A DNA stretch of 53,382 nt from Nocardioides luteus (GTDB taxonomy: Bacteria; Actinomycetota; Actinomycetes; Propionibacteriales; Nocardioidaceae), in the NCBI RefSeq assembly GCF_014648595.1, contig NZ_BMRK01000022.1, forward strand, positions 12,784-66,165, read 5' to 3'. Shown here piece by piece: positions 41,890 through 49,529 of the stretch. The translations under genes and the position numbers were made by a program. A model generated the notes under the pieces. That model was given only the letters and a program-made list of their open reading frames with translations, was not told the origin of the DNA and did not search any database. Position 1 is the stretch's first letter; every line of letters starts with the position of its first letter.

Positions 41890-42504
41890 TCAGGCGATCG
41901 GGAAGTCGAAGTAGGTGTCGGGATAGGGCTCGTCGAGCAGCGAGTAGTGCCACCACTCGTTGTCGTAGCGGCTGAAGCCGCACGACTCCATCACCGAGCA
42001 CAGCTGAGCCCGGTTGCGGGTGGCGGTCGCGGAGATCCCGGAGGCGCCGTGGTGGGAGACCACGTCCATCAGGTCGTGGTCTCCGCCCATGTCCAGCAGC
42101 TCCCCGGAGCCCAGGTCGAAGAGGGTCAGGTCGACGGTGCTGCCGCGACTGTGGCCCGACCGGGCCGCGACGTACCCCTTCTCGAACATCTCCGGTCGTG
42201 TGATCGCGGGATAGTGGATGCGTTTGCGGGCGTCGTCCGCTGGCTCGGGCTCCTGGGCCCAGCGCAGGAACGCGTCGACGGCGCGCTGCGGGCGGTAGCC
42301 GTCCCAGAGCAGGAGGCCGAGGCCGAGGTTCGCGGCCTTGTCCCGTGCCTGGGCCAGCGCGGTGCAGAGCTCCTGGGTGCCGACGATGCGGTTCACCAGG
42401 TAGCCGTCGACCGGCTTGCCGGTGAAGTTGTCCCAGGTGGCGTACTTGGAGTCCCAGCGGATGCCGGGTGCCAGCTCGTCGAGGAAGCCGAAACCGTCCC
42501 TCAT
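41890..42504 (-). CDS. vanX: D-Ala-D-Ala dipeptidase VanX
   Basis: The ATG at 42504 overlaps the vanA stop and gives 204 residues, the VanX length. Zinc ligands and catalytic residues are in place: SGHSRGSTVDLTLFD near 115-129 (the SxHxxGxxxD motif), EWWHYS near 180-185 (catalytic Glu and third zinc ligand), and DGYRPQRAVDAF near 70-81 with the essential arginine. It cleaves D-Ala-D-Ala so that only D-Ala-D-Lac enters the cell wall. Last gene of vanHAX. Read by eye it has no missing key residue. Confidence 0.95.
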   Translation of the reverse strand: MRDGFGFLDELAPGIRWDSKYATWDNFTGKPVDGYLVNRIVGTQELCTALAQARDKAANLGLGLLLWDGYRPQRAVDAFLRWAQEPEPADDARKRIHYPAITRPEMFEKGYVAARSGHSRGSTVDLTLFDLGSGELLDMGGDHDLMDVVSHHGASGISATATRNRAQLCSVMESCGFSRYDNEWWHYSLLDEPYPDTYFDFPIA

Positions 42505-43541
42505 GCGGCGCTCTCCGCCATGGCGAGCGCGAGGGCGCGGTCGAGGAAGTCGGTCATCGTGATGCCGGCAGCAGCCATCATCCGAGGGTAGCGACTGTAG
42601 GAGGTGAGCCCGGGCAGGGTGTTGACCTCGTTGAGCACGACGGTGCCGTCGGCCTTCAGGAACATGTCGACGCGGGCGAGGCCGCGGCAGCCGAGCGCGC
42701 GGTAGACCCGCTGGGCCTCGGTCTTGACCAGCTCCTGGGCCGCGGTCGGGATGTCGGCGGGCACGATGAAGGTCGCGTTCTCTGAACCGGTCTCCGGAGC
42801 GTCCTCCTGGTGGATCTTGAAGAAGCCGTGGGAGAGGGCCACGTGGTCGACCTCGCCGGTGACGAGCGCGTCGCCGTTGCCCAGGATCGCGCAGCCGATC
42901 TCCTCGGCGACCACGCCCTCCTCGATCAGCACCTTCTCGTCGTACTGCCGTGCCGTGGCGACCGCGTCGTCCAGCTCGGCGGCCGAGGTCACCTTGCTGA
43001 CGCCGAAGGACGACCCAGAACGGGCAGGCTTCACGAAGACCGGATAGGGGAGTACGTCGGCGTCGACCGAGTCGCCGGGGCCGAGGATCCAGAAGTTCGG
43101 TGTCGGGATCCCGGCCTCGCCGACGACGGTGTAGGCGAGCGACTTGTCCATGCACAGGGCAGAGCTCTGCACGTCGCAGCCGACGTAGGGGATCCCGGAG
43201 AGCTCGAAGAGGCCCTGGATCGCGCCGTCCTCGCCGAGCTTGCCGTGCAGGACGGGGAGCACGACGTCGAGCCGGATGGTCTGGTAGCTGCCCTCGTCCA
43301 GGACGAGCAGACCGTGGACGCTGCGGTCGGGGGAGAGCACGACGGGACGGTGGGCACCGTCCTCCCAGCTGGCCGCAGGGCCGTCGCACAGTCGCCAGTC
43401 GCCGCTCTTGGTGATGCCGATCCAGTAGGGCTCGTACGCGTCGGTGTCGAGGTGCTTGGCAACCTCCTGTGCCGACTTCACCGAGACCGGGTGCTCCTCG
43501 AAGACACCACCGAAGATGATGCCGACCTTGAGCTTAGACAT
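42501..43541 (-). CDS. vanA: D-alanine-D-lactate ligase (VanA/VanB-type)
   Basis: The 346-residue protein overlaps the vanH stop by 8 bases and the vanX start by 4. The ATP-grasp fold shows GGVFEEHPVSVKSA near 11-24, VKPARSGSSFGVSKV near 172-186 and LNEVNTLPGLTSYSRYP near 312-328. The omega-loop reads FFKIHQEDAPETGSENA (about 240-256); the histidine in IHQE is the residue that selects D-lactate over D-alanine in VanA and VanB. It makes D-Ala-D-Lac, the terminus that glycopeptides bind poorly. Confidence 0.95.
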   Translation of the reverse strand: MSKLKVGIIFGGVFEEHPVSVKSAQEVAKHLDTDAYEPYWIGITKSGDWRLCDGPAASWEDGAHRPVVLSPDRSVHGLLVLDEGSYQTIRLDVVLPVLHGKLGEDGAIQGLFELSGIPYVGCDVQSSALCMDKSLAYTVVGEAGIPTPNFWILGPGDSVDADVLPYPVFVKPARSGSSFGVSKVTSAAELDDAVATARQYDEKVLIEEGVVAEEIGCAILGNGDALVTGEVDHVALSHGFFKIHQEDAPETGSENATFIVPADIPTAAQELVKTEAQRVYRALGCRGLARVDMFLKADGTVVLNEVNTLPGLTSYSRYPRMMAAAGITMTDFLDRALALAMAESAA

Positions 43542-44517
43542 GCTGCAACCTGCTTTCGTATTCACGACAGTTCACGATGGAGTTCTCGACCGTGTCCTGG
43601 AGGGCATGGTCGGTGAAGTAGGCGATGTGCGGGCTGACCAGCACGTTCGGCATCTCCTGCAGCCGTGCCAGCCAGCTGTTGGGCAGCTCGCGCCCGCGGA
43701 GGTCGGAGTAGAAGATCCCCTCCTCGCCCTCGATGACGTCCAGGGCCGCACCACCCAGCCGGCCCGCCTCGAGCGCCGAGATCAGCGCCGGGGTCTCGAT
43801 GAGCCCGCCGCGGCCGGTGTTGATGACGTACGCGCCGGGGCGCATGCGGTCGATGCGTCGCCGGTCCAGCAGGTGGTGGGACTCCTCGCTGAGCGGCGCG
43901 TGAAGAGTGACGATGTCGCTGCGCTCGACCAGTGTGTCCAGGTCGACGAGCTCGACCGCCGCGGAGGCGGGACGGGGGCGTACGTCGTAGGCGAGGATCT
44001 CGCATCCGAAACCCTGCAACCGGTCGATGACCGCCATGCCGATCCGGCCGGTGCCGACGACGCCCACCGTGAGGTCGCGCAGCTCGCGGCCGCGAGCTGC
44101 AGCCGGACGGTAGTCGTGCTCATCGGTGCGCCGGACCGTCGACTTCGCCGCGCGCACGGACATGAGCATCAGCATCAGCGTGAAGTCGGCAACCGAGTCG
44201 GGTGAATAGGAGACGTTTCCGACCGTTATCCCGAGGCTTTCTGCGAAGTCGACATCGATGTGGTTGAACCCGATGCTTCGCGTCGAGACATATCGGACAC
44301 CGATGCGCTGAAGGGCGAGAAGGGCAGCGTTGGATATCGGCGTCCTGTGGCTGACGCTGACACACCGGGTGCCCCGGGCGAGGTCGGCGTTCTCCTCCGA
44401 CAGTGCCTCCGGGGTGGTGGTCAGCGAGACGCCGAGCGACGGCGCCAGGGTTTCGAAAACCAGCTCCTCATCAGGGGCGCAGCCGAAGACGGTGATCTCG
44501 ACGGTCGGCGAGATCAC
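43534..44517 (-). CDS. vanH: D-lactate dehydrogenase VanH
   Basis: The GTG at 44517 follows AAGGAG with six bases and gives 327 residues; the frame is open upstream to 44583 but without a site. RCVSVSHRTPISNAALLAL near 50-68 and STRSIGFNHIDVDFAE near 77-92 are the substrate-binding region, VGTGRIGMAVIDRL near 145 binds NAD, NTGRGGLIETPAL near 231 holds the catalytic arginine and SPHIAYFTDHAL near 295 the histidine. It reduces pyruvate to D-lactate for VanA. First gene of vanHAX. The VanR-like boxes lie 90-170 bases upstream. Confidence 0.95.
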   Translation of the reverse strand: MISPTVEITVFGCAPDEELVFETLAPSLGVSLTTTPEALSEENADLARGTRCVSVSHRTPISNAALLALQRIGVRYVSTRSIGFNHIDVDFAESLGITVGNVSYSPDSVADFTLMLMLMSVRAAKSTVRRTDEHDYRPAAARGRELRDLTVGVVGTGRIGMAVIDRLQGFGCEILAYDVRPRPASAAVELVDLDTLVERSDIVTLHAPLSEESHHLLDRRRIDRMRPGAYVINTGRGGLIETPALISALEAGRLGGAALDVIEGEEGIFYSDLRGRELPNSWLARLQEMPNVLVSPHIAYFTDHALQDTVENSIVNCREYESRLQHV

Positions 44518-44606
44518 GGTGTTCTCCTTCGGCCCTGTGGGTGCCGTCAGGGTCGGCTCGTGGTACATCATCTCGCTCAGCAAACCCGATGAGCGGTTGT
44601 CGGCCC

Positions 44607-44635
44607 GTATGCGATTTCCGATATGCCGGCAATAT
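44607..44635 (+). promoter_or_regulatory. Candidate VanR-binding array A, vanH-murF gap
   Basis: GTAT-N9-GATAT-N6-AATAT on the plus strand: GTAT at 44607-44610, GATAT at 44620-44624, AATAT at 44631-44635. The last two half-sites are 11 bases apart, one helical turn, as for OmpR-family activators. Confidence 0.65.
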
Positions 44636-44659
44636 GTGGATCACAGATCCCGGACAGAG

Positions 44660-44688
44660 CTATCGTCCGTATATCGATTAGCGAATAC
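44660..44688 (-). promoter_or_regulatory. Candidate VanR-binding array B, vanH-murF gap, inverted
   Basis: On the minus strand the order is GTAT (44688-44685), nine bases, GATAT (44675-44671), six bases, GATAG (44664-44660), the same architecture as array A. A GGATC-N3-GATCC inverted repeat (44638-44650) lies between the two arrays. Together they would control vanHAX and murF in opposite directions. Confidence 0.65.
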
Positions 44689-44722
44689 GCGGTGACAACG
44701 CGCGATATCGAACCCTGATGGG

Positions 44723-46063
44723 ATGATTCCCCTCAGTTTGGACGAGATCGCCTCGTTGGTCGGCGGAAAGGTTGTCGGCGACGGCTCGGTGACGGTGAGC
44801 GCCCCGGCCGTGATCGACGGGCGCCGGGCCGGCCCCGGCGGCCTGTTCGTCGCCTTCGCCGGCGAGCACACCGACGGCCACGAGTACGCATCCCAGGCCG
44901 CCGAGGCCGGCGCCGTCGCCGTGCTCGGCTCCCGCCCTACCGCTCTGCCGACCGTCGTGGTCGAGGACGCGCAGGAAGCACTGCAGCGTCTGGCCGCCCA
45001 CGTGATCACGCTGCTGCGCGACCACCTGACCGTGGTCGCGGTGACCGGATCTCAGGGCAAGACCAGCACCAAGGACATGATCGAGACGGTGCTGTCGACC
45101 ACTGCGCCGACCGTCGCCACCTCCGGCTCGTTCAACAACGAGCTCGGCGTACCTCTCACCATGCTGCGTGCCGACACCACGACCAGGTTCCTCGTCCTGG
45201 AGATGGGCGCCCGCCACATCGGCGACATCGCCGACCTGACCGGCTTGGTGGAGCCCGACATCTCCGTGGTGACCAACGTCGGTCGCGCGCATCTCGGGGA
45301 GTTCGGCTCGCGTGAGGCGATCGCCACCGCCAAGAGCGAGATCGTCCGCGGCCTGGTGCCCGGCGGTGTCGCCGTCCTGCACGCGGACGACGCTCAGGTG
45401 CTGGCGATGGGCTCCCTCTCCGACGGTCCGGTGCTGGGCTTCGGAGTCGGCGATCCGGCCGACGTACGCGTCCGCGACCTGACCCTCGACCGCCTCGGTC
45501 GCCCGTCGTTCATGCTCTCGCACGACGGGGAGACAGCGGCCGTCGACCTACCGCTCATCGGCGCGCACTGGGCCTTGAACGCTGCGGCGGCCGCTGCCGT
45601 CGGCGTCGCCGCCGGCGTACCCCTCGAGCAGGCCGCGACCGACCTGCGCCATGCGTCGATCTCGAAATGGCGCATGGAGCTGCGCGCCCTCGACAACGGC
45701 GCCACCCTCCTCGACGACTCCTACAACGCCAACCCCGAGTCCACCCGCGCCGGCCTCGACGCCCTCGCCGCCATCGACGCCGAGCGCCACATCGCCGTCC
45801 TCGGCGAGATGCTCGAGCTCGGCTCCGCCGGCCCCGCCGCCCACCACGAGATCGGAGCGTACGCAGCCACCCGCGCCGACCTCGTCGTCACCGTCGGCCA
45901 CACCGCCGCCGCCATCGCCGACGGCGCGGGCGACCGCGCCGTCGCCCTTGCCGATAACGCCGCCGCCATCGACTGGCTCCGCAGCAACCTCGCACCCGGT
46001 GACGTCGTGCTGGTCAAGGCCTCGCGCGGGGCTCGGCTCGACCAGGTCGCCGCCAGCTTGTGA
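44723..46063 (+). CDS. murF: UDP-N-acetylmuramoyl-tripeptide--D-alanyl-D-alanine (or D-Ala-D-Lac) ligase MurF
   Basis: The protein is 446 residues with Mur-ligase domains in order: an N-terminal domain (1-90), the P-loop [18 protein letters not shown] near 110, [11 protein letters not shown] near 138, and [17 protein letters not shown] near 334 at the start of the C-terminal domain. MurF adds the terminal D-Ala-D-Ala, or D-Ala-D-Lac depsipeptide, to the UDP-muramoyl tripeptide. It is divergent from vanHAX and shares the boxed gap, so it is probably a van-linked copy adapted to D-Ala-D-Lac. Whether it is the only murF cannot be seen. A dispersed-repeat end follows at 46079-46100. Confidence 0.92.
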   Translation: MIPLSLDEIASLVGGKVVGDGSVTVSAPAVIDGRRAGPGGLFVAFAGEHTDGHEYASQAAEAGAVAVLGSRPTALPTVVVEDAQEALQRLAAHVITLLRDHLTVVAVTGSQGKTSTKDMIETVLSTTAPTVATSGSFNNELGVPLTMLRADTTTRFLVLEMGARHIGDIADLTGLVEPDISVVTNVGRAHLGEFGSREAIATAKSEIVRGLVPGGVAVLHADDAQVLAMGSLSDGPVLGFGVGDPADVRVRDLTLDRLGRPSFMLSHDGETAAVDLPLIGAHWALNAAAAAAVGVAAGVPLEQAATDLRHASISKWRMELRALDNGATLLDDSYNANPESTRAGLDALAAIDAERHIAVLGEMLELGSAGPAAHHEIGAYAATRADLVVTVGHTAAAIADGAGDRAVALADNAAAIDWLRSNLAPGDVVLVKASRGARLDQVAASL

Positions 46064-46078
46064 GGTCGCCACGCCACC

Positions 46079-46100
46079 GGTGGTCGAGCTTGTCGAGACC
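46079..46100. repeat. Second copy of the dispersed-repeat end
   Basis: These 22 bases are identical to 14689-14710 and lie 16 bases after the murF stop. The matching right end is not visible before 46254, so it is a solo end. Confidence 0.55.
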
Positions 46101-46253
46101 CGCCCGTTCAGAGCTCGATCGCGCTGGTCGTCACGTTCACGTTCGCCCCACCGCCGTCCACACGTGGTTCAACGAAAGAGGTCGCGACCGGCCCGCTACG
46201 GCAACGGTTGACCATGGATCTCGCTTCGGACGATGTGTATTCGATGAGCGTCA

Positions 46254-46871
46254 TCAAGAGGTCGGCTCGAAAGTCGACATCACCTGATCGATCAACTCGT
46301 CGGTCTGTCCGCGATCGACCATTTCACGGTTGAACGTCCAGAGAACAGTGGTCAACTGACCGTTGTCGACCGTTCCGTAGTCATCGAGCCACTGCGCTGA
46401 GTCTTCGCCGCGCACGTGGTAGAACCTGACGCCGCCAAAGGTGACATCGGGAAGACGCTCGACCTTCGCGCTTCCATTTCTGTGGAACTCCAACGCTGTG
46501 TCGCCGGCGTCGTCGATGGCATCGCTTGAGTCGATGGTTGGGCTCGAGCCAAGACTGCCTCCGCCGACTCGGACGCCGCCTTCGCGCTGGCGGGGAGCTT
46601 GCAGCTCGAGCCCGGTGTCGCCCTCTTCCACGTCCCATTCGGGAGGGACGAAGAACCGACCGCCGTCGTCTTCTGCTACGTGCCACCCAGCCTTCGGATC
46701 AGGGGCACTCGCCGTCGGCTCATTGGAAGGGCTGGACGTGGTGGACGTGTCGCTACCGCCAGGATCATCGGTCGAGCCACAAGCGCTCATGGTCAGCATC
46801 GCACCGAAGGCGAAGGCGGTAGCAACAGAGGACATAACGCAGCGGCGGGCCCGTGCCCGAGTCGTCGGCAT
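46254..46871 (-). CDS. Secreted lipoprotein of unknown function
   Basis: The protein is 205 residues. A signal with basic start (TTRARARR) ends at the lipobox LTMSAC near residue 31, followed by a Ser/Thr/Pro linker (about 32-58). The globular part (GWHVAEDDGGRFFVPPEWDV onwards) has no catalytic motif that I recognise. It is preceded by TACGCT and seven bases, so it is probably leaderless. It is divergent from the two-gene type VII-like module, and a role as its surface partner is possible but unproven. Confidence 0.75.
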   Translation of the reverse strand: MPTTRARARRCVMSSVATAFAFGAMLTMSACGSTDDPGGSDTSTTSSPSNEPTASAPDPKAGWHVAEDDGGRFFVPPEWDVEEGDTGLELQAPRQREGGVRVGGGSLGSSPTIDSSDAIDDAGDTALEFHRNGSAKVERLPDVTFGGVRFYHVRGEDSAQWLDDYGTVDNGQLTTVLWTFNREMVDRGQTDELIDQVMSTFEPTS

Positions 46872-46878
46872 GATGGCG

Positions 46879-46884
46879 AGCGTA
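46879..46884 (-). promoter_or_regulatory. -10 box of a leaderless promoter (lipoprotein gene)
   Basis: On the minus strand TACGCT is followed by CGCCATC and the ATG at 46871. Confidence 0.45.
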
Positions 46885-47059
46885 GCGAGCCAGAAGTGGA
46901 TCCAGAAAGACGCAACGCAGGAGTTCAGACGGGCCTATGCCGTGGACACTGGACAAGCCGCAATGCAAAATGTTCGCCAGAAGGTTGGTGGGTCCCGGGC
47001 CACTTCTCTTTCGGTGCGCTCGGTGACGTCTCAACGCAATGCCAGCGAGGGGGGCCTCC

Positions 47060-47530
47060 GTGGGGAGCGGGAAAGAGACCAAGGTCGACCAAGAGGTTGT
47101 CGACAGTATGAAGAACATGCTGGTTGACATGAAGGTCGATGTCGACAAGCTGAGGGTGGATACGCCGCGTCCGGGTCTTCTTGGGCAGGGTGCGAGCGGC
47201 GAGTCGCTCAAAGCGCAGCTGGATCTGGCCAGCGAGCGGATCAACACGACGCTGTCGCACCTTTCGGATTCGCTGATCAAGTTCTACGACGGCACGGATC
47301 GGGCTGCCAAAGAGATGACCGGAGCTGATGAAGAGGCCGGTGCCTGGGGCAGAGCGATGGCTGCCGGGGTGGCAATGGTCAGCCAGCCGTTCTCGATGAA
47401 CGTGGGCAAGGATGATCGCCCCGACGCCATGCCTGTGCCGATTCCCTTCCTCCCGATCCCGCCCGCGCTGCTCCAGGAGATGCAATCGCGTATCGAGATC
47501 ATGGGGGCTTCCGAAGAGGGTGGTGCCTGA
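47060..47530 (+). CDS. Small helical protein, type VII secretion (WXG/ESX)-like partner
   Basis: The GTG at 47060 follows a GAGGGGG site and gives 156 residues; an in-frame ATG at 47039 is possible. The N-terminal ~110 residues are predicted helical (KNMLVDMKVDVDKLRV, SLKAQLDLASERINTTLSHLSDSLIKFYDG) with heptad-like spacing, and a proline-rich tail (MPVPIPFLPIPP) follows. No exact WXG motif is present, so assignment to ESX-type substrates rests on size, helicity and pairing with the next gene. The stop overlaps the next ATG (TGATG). The DNA here is less GC-rich than its surroundings. Confidence 0.55.
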   Translation: MGSGKETKVDQEVVDSMKNMLVDMKVDVDKLRVDTPRPGLLGQGASGESLKAQLDLASERINTTLSHLSDSLIKFYDGTDRAAKEMTGADEEAGAWGRAMAAGVAMVSQPFSMNVGKDDRPDAMPVPIPFLPIPPALLQEMQSRIEIMGASEEGGA

Positions 47531-48921
47531 TGGGGGCGCTGGACGCTGGTGGTGGCGTCGGGCGAGTCAAGGGTCCGAACATGATTCGCCTGCAGCAATA
47601 TCTGCTTGCGGCTGAGGCGACCGACATCGACGCATACCTCACCGACTGGCGTGCGTCTGAGCGAGTCTTTCGGTCTTCTGCTCAGCAGTTCAAGGCGCTC
47701 GCCAAAGCCTGCAGCGACGCGTTCGCGGAGTCGTCATACACGGCTCAATCCGCAGCCAGCTCTTACAGCACGGCGTCTGAGCAGATGCTGGAGAAAGCGG
47801 AAACCATCAAGGCCGCGCGCGTCGCGATGGCGCGTGTCGCCCAGCGCTATGACGAGGCGCAGAAGAGCTACGACCTGCATGAGCTCAAGCTGCCGATGTC
47901 ACACGGCCCGGCCCCGAGCGCGTCCGACCCGAAGTACACGACCGAGGGTTACAGCGGGGACGAGAAGACGAAGCGCGAGAAGGCGTTCGACGACGCGAAG
48001 GCCGAGCATGCGAAGGAGGCCAAGGCGATCGCGGACGCGGAGCGCGATGCGGCCTTCCACTGCCAGCAGATCGACGACGGCAATCACCAGGCCGAGCCGA
48101 AGGTGCGGGCGATCACCGAGCTTCCGTCGACGTCGTCGGGAGGCGGCGGTGGCGCTGGCGGCGGGGCCGGCGCTGGGGCGGCGTCGGGCGGTTACGCGAG
48201 CCTGGGATCGCGCAGCGCGGTGCGGGCGGCGCAGGCGAAGTACGACTCGGTGAATCCTGGCACGCTCTACGCCGACGGCTACGGTCACGAGATCCGGGCC
48301 GAGCAGATGGAGATCATCAAGCAGGCACACGCGGAGAACATCCCGGAGTGGGACGACGCTGCCGGGGAGTGGGTCAACGCCGACGGTTCGCCGGCGCCGG
48401 CGACGAGCTACGCCAGCATCGAGACCGCCGAGGGGCTGGCGCCGCTCGCCGGCGGCACCGGTGGTGGAGCAGCGCTCGGGATCGGTCTCGGTGGCGCCGG
48501 GCTCGCGGCGGGTGCCGTGGCGGCGCTGAAGGCGAAGTTCGGAGCCGGAGCGGCGACGGCGGCGAGCAGGGCCGGCGCGGCCAGCAGTGCGAGGGCTGCC
48601 ACGGCGCGTACGGCGGCTGGCGCCTCGCGTGCCGGAGCACCCGCTCAGGGCGCGCGCACAGGTGCCCGCGGGATGGGCGGCGCCGGCGGGCGCGTTGCGG
48701 GAGGTCGCGGTGCTGCGGGGGCGGGCAGCCGCGGCCAGATGCGCGGTGCCGGTGCGGGCAACCGTGGCCGGGGCAAGGACCAGAAGAACGGTGACCCGGA
48801 GGTCGACCTGATGGCCGACTACTCCTCGGACTACAGCGACGAGGAGTACGAGCGTCTGCTCGCGCAGAAGCGCTTCGACGAGGAGCAGAAGCGAGCGCTC
48901 CGCAGCAGCCCTGAGGAGTAG
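47530..48921 (+). CDS. Large Gly/Ala-rich protein with N-terminal helical (PPE/EspA-like) domain, type VII secretion-like
   Basis: The protein is 463 residues. Residues ~25-120 are long helices (TDWRASERVFRSSAQQFKALAKAC, EKAETIKAARVAMARVAQRYDEA), residues 120-190 charged coiled-coil, then low-complexity Gly/Ala segments (about 200-215 and 310-425) with RGAAGAGSRGQ-like repeats. The C-terminus ends with an acidic helix containing YSDEE (a YxxxE pattern like the type VII export signal) and KRFDEEQKRAL. It is probably exported together with its partner. No toxin domain is visible. The 3' end overlaps the convergent vanZ frame by 91 bases. Confidence 0.55.
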   Translation: MGALDAGGGVGRVKGPNMIRLQQYLLAAEATDIDAYLTDWRASERVFRSSAQQFKALAKACSDAFAESSYTAQSAASSYSTASEQMLEKAETIKAARVAMARVAQRYDEAQKSYDLHELKLPMSHGPAPSASDPKYTTEGYSGDEKTKREKAFDDAKAEHAKEAKAIADAERDAAFHCQQIDDGNHQAEPKVRAITELPSTSSGGGGGAGGGAGAGAASGGYASLGSRSAVRAAQAKYDSVNPGTLYADGYGHEIRAEQMEIIKQAHAENIPEWDDAAGEWVNADGSPAPATSYASIETAEGLAPLAGGTGGGAALGIGLGGAGLAAGAVAALKAKFGAGAATAASRAGAASSARAATARTAAGASRAGAPAQGARTGARGMGGAGGRVAGGRGAAGAGSRGQMRGAGAGNRGRGKDQKNGDPEVDLMADYSSDYSDEEYERLLAQKRFDEEQKRALRSSPEE

Positions 48922-49529
48922 TCAGCGCGGCGAGCGGTCTGGTGCGGGCACAGCGACCGAGCCAGGCCGCTCGCATGCTCAGCCGGCGATGCCGGTGACG
49001 ATGCAGCACGCCGGCGCCACCACGGCCACGACAGCAGGGCAGCGACCGCAGCGCCACCGGCGTTGAGGATGACGTCGTCGATCGAGGAGACCCGGGCGAG
49101 CAGCAGGCCGTACTGCAGCGTCTCGATCGCCACCGAGCCCACGGCGGCGAGGATCAGCACCCGCCAGACCGACCGCAGGGCTTCGAACCGGATCGGCCCG
49201 AAGAACCCCAGCGCGGCGAAGATCATCAGGTTGCCGACGATGTTGACGGGGCCCATGGACGGCAGGTCGGCGAAGGGCTCCAGGCTGACCGCCCCGGCGG
49301 TGGGGCTGTCCGCGTACCCCGGCACCATCGTCAGCATCACCCCGGGCACGGTGCCGTAGACGATGGCGACCTCGGCCACAGACGTACGCAGCGCCGGCCG
49401 CCACGCGACGCCGAGGCCGCGGCGCACCAGGGTGAGCACCGCCATGGCCAGCACCGCCGCCGGCAGAGCCAGCACCGTGAGGATCACGATCCCGGTCTCG
49501 GTGAGCGAGCCCGTGCTGTTGAAGATCAT
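48831..49529 (-). CDS. vanZ: VanZ-family membrane protein
   Basis: From the ATG at 49529, which overlaps the femX stop, the protein is 232 residues. VanZ hallmarks are NIVGNLMIFAALGFFGPI near 95-112 and VAIETLQYGLLLARVSSIDDVILNAGGAAVAALLSWPW near 132-169. VanZ confers low-level teicoplanin resistance by an unclear route. The core ends near residue 175; the last ~55 residues are Ser/Arg-rich and antisense to the type VII-like gene, so the true stop could be different. Four to five hydrophobic segments precede the tail. Confidence 0.83.
   Translation of the reverse strand: MIFNSTGSLTETGIVILTVLALPAAVLAMAVLTLVRRGLGVAWRPALRTSVAEVAIVYGTVPGVMLTMVPGYADSPTAGAVSLEPFADLPSMGPVNIVGNLMIFAALGFFGPIRFEALRSVWRVLILAAVGSVAIETLQYGLLLARVSSIDDVILNAGGAAVAALLSWPWWRRRAASSPASPAEHASGLARSLCPHQTARRADYSSGLLRSARFCSSSKRFCASRRSYSSSL

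Noticed and set aside
48480-48780. Gly/Ala/Arg-rich tract as a frameshifted or non-coding stretch
   Set aside because: The frame stays open through a recognisable acidic C-terminus, so it is read as a low-complexity segment of the type VII-like protein.
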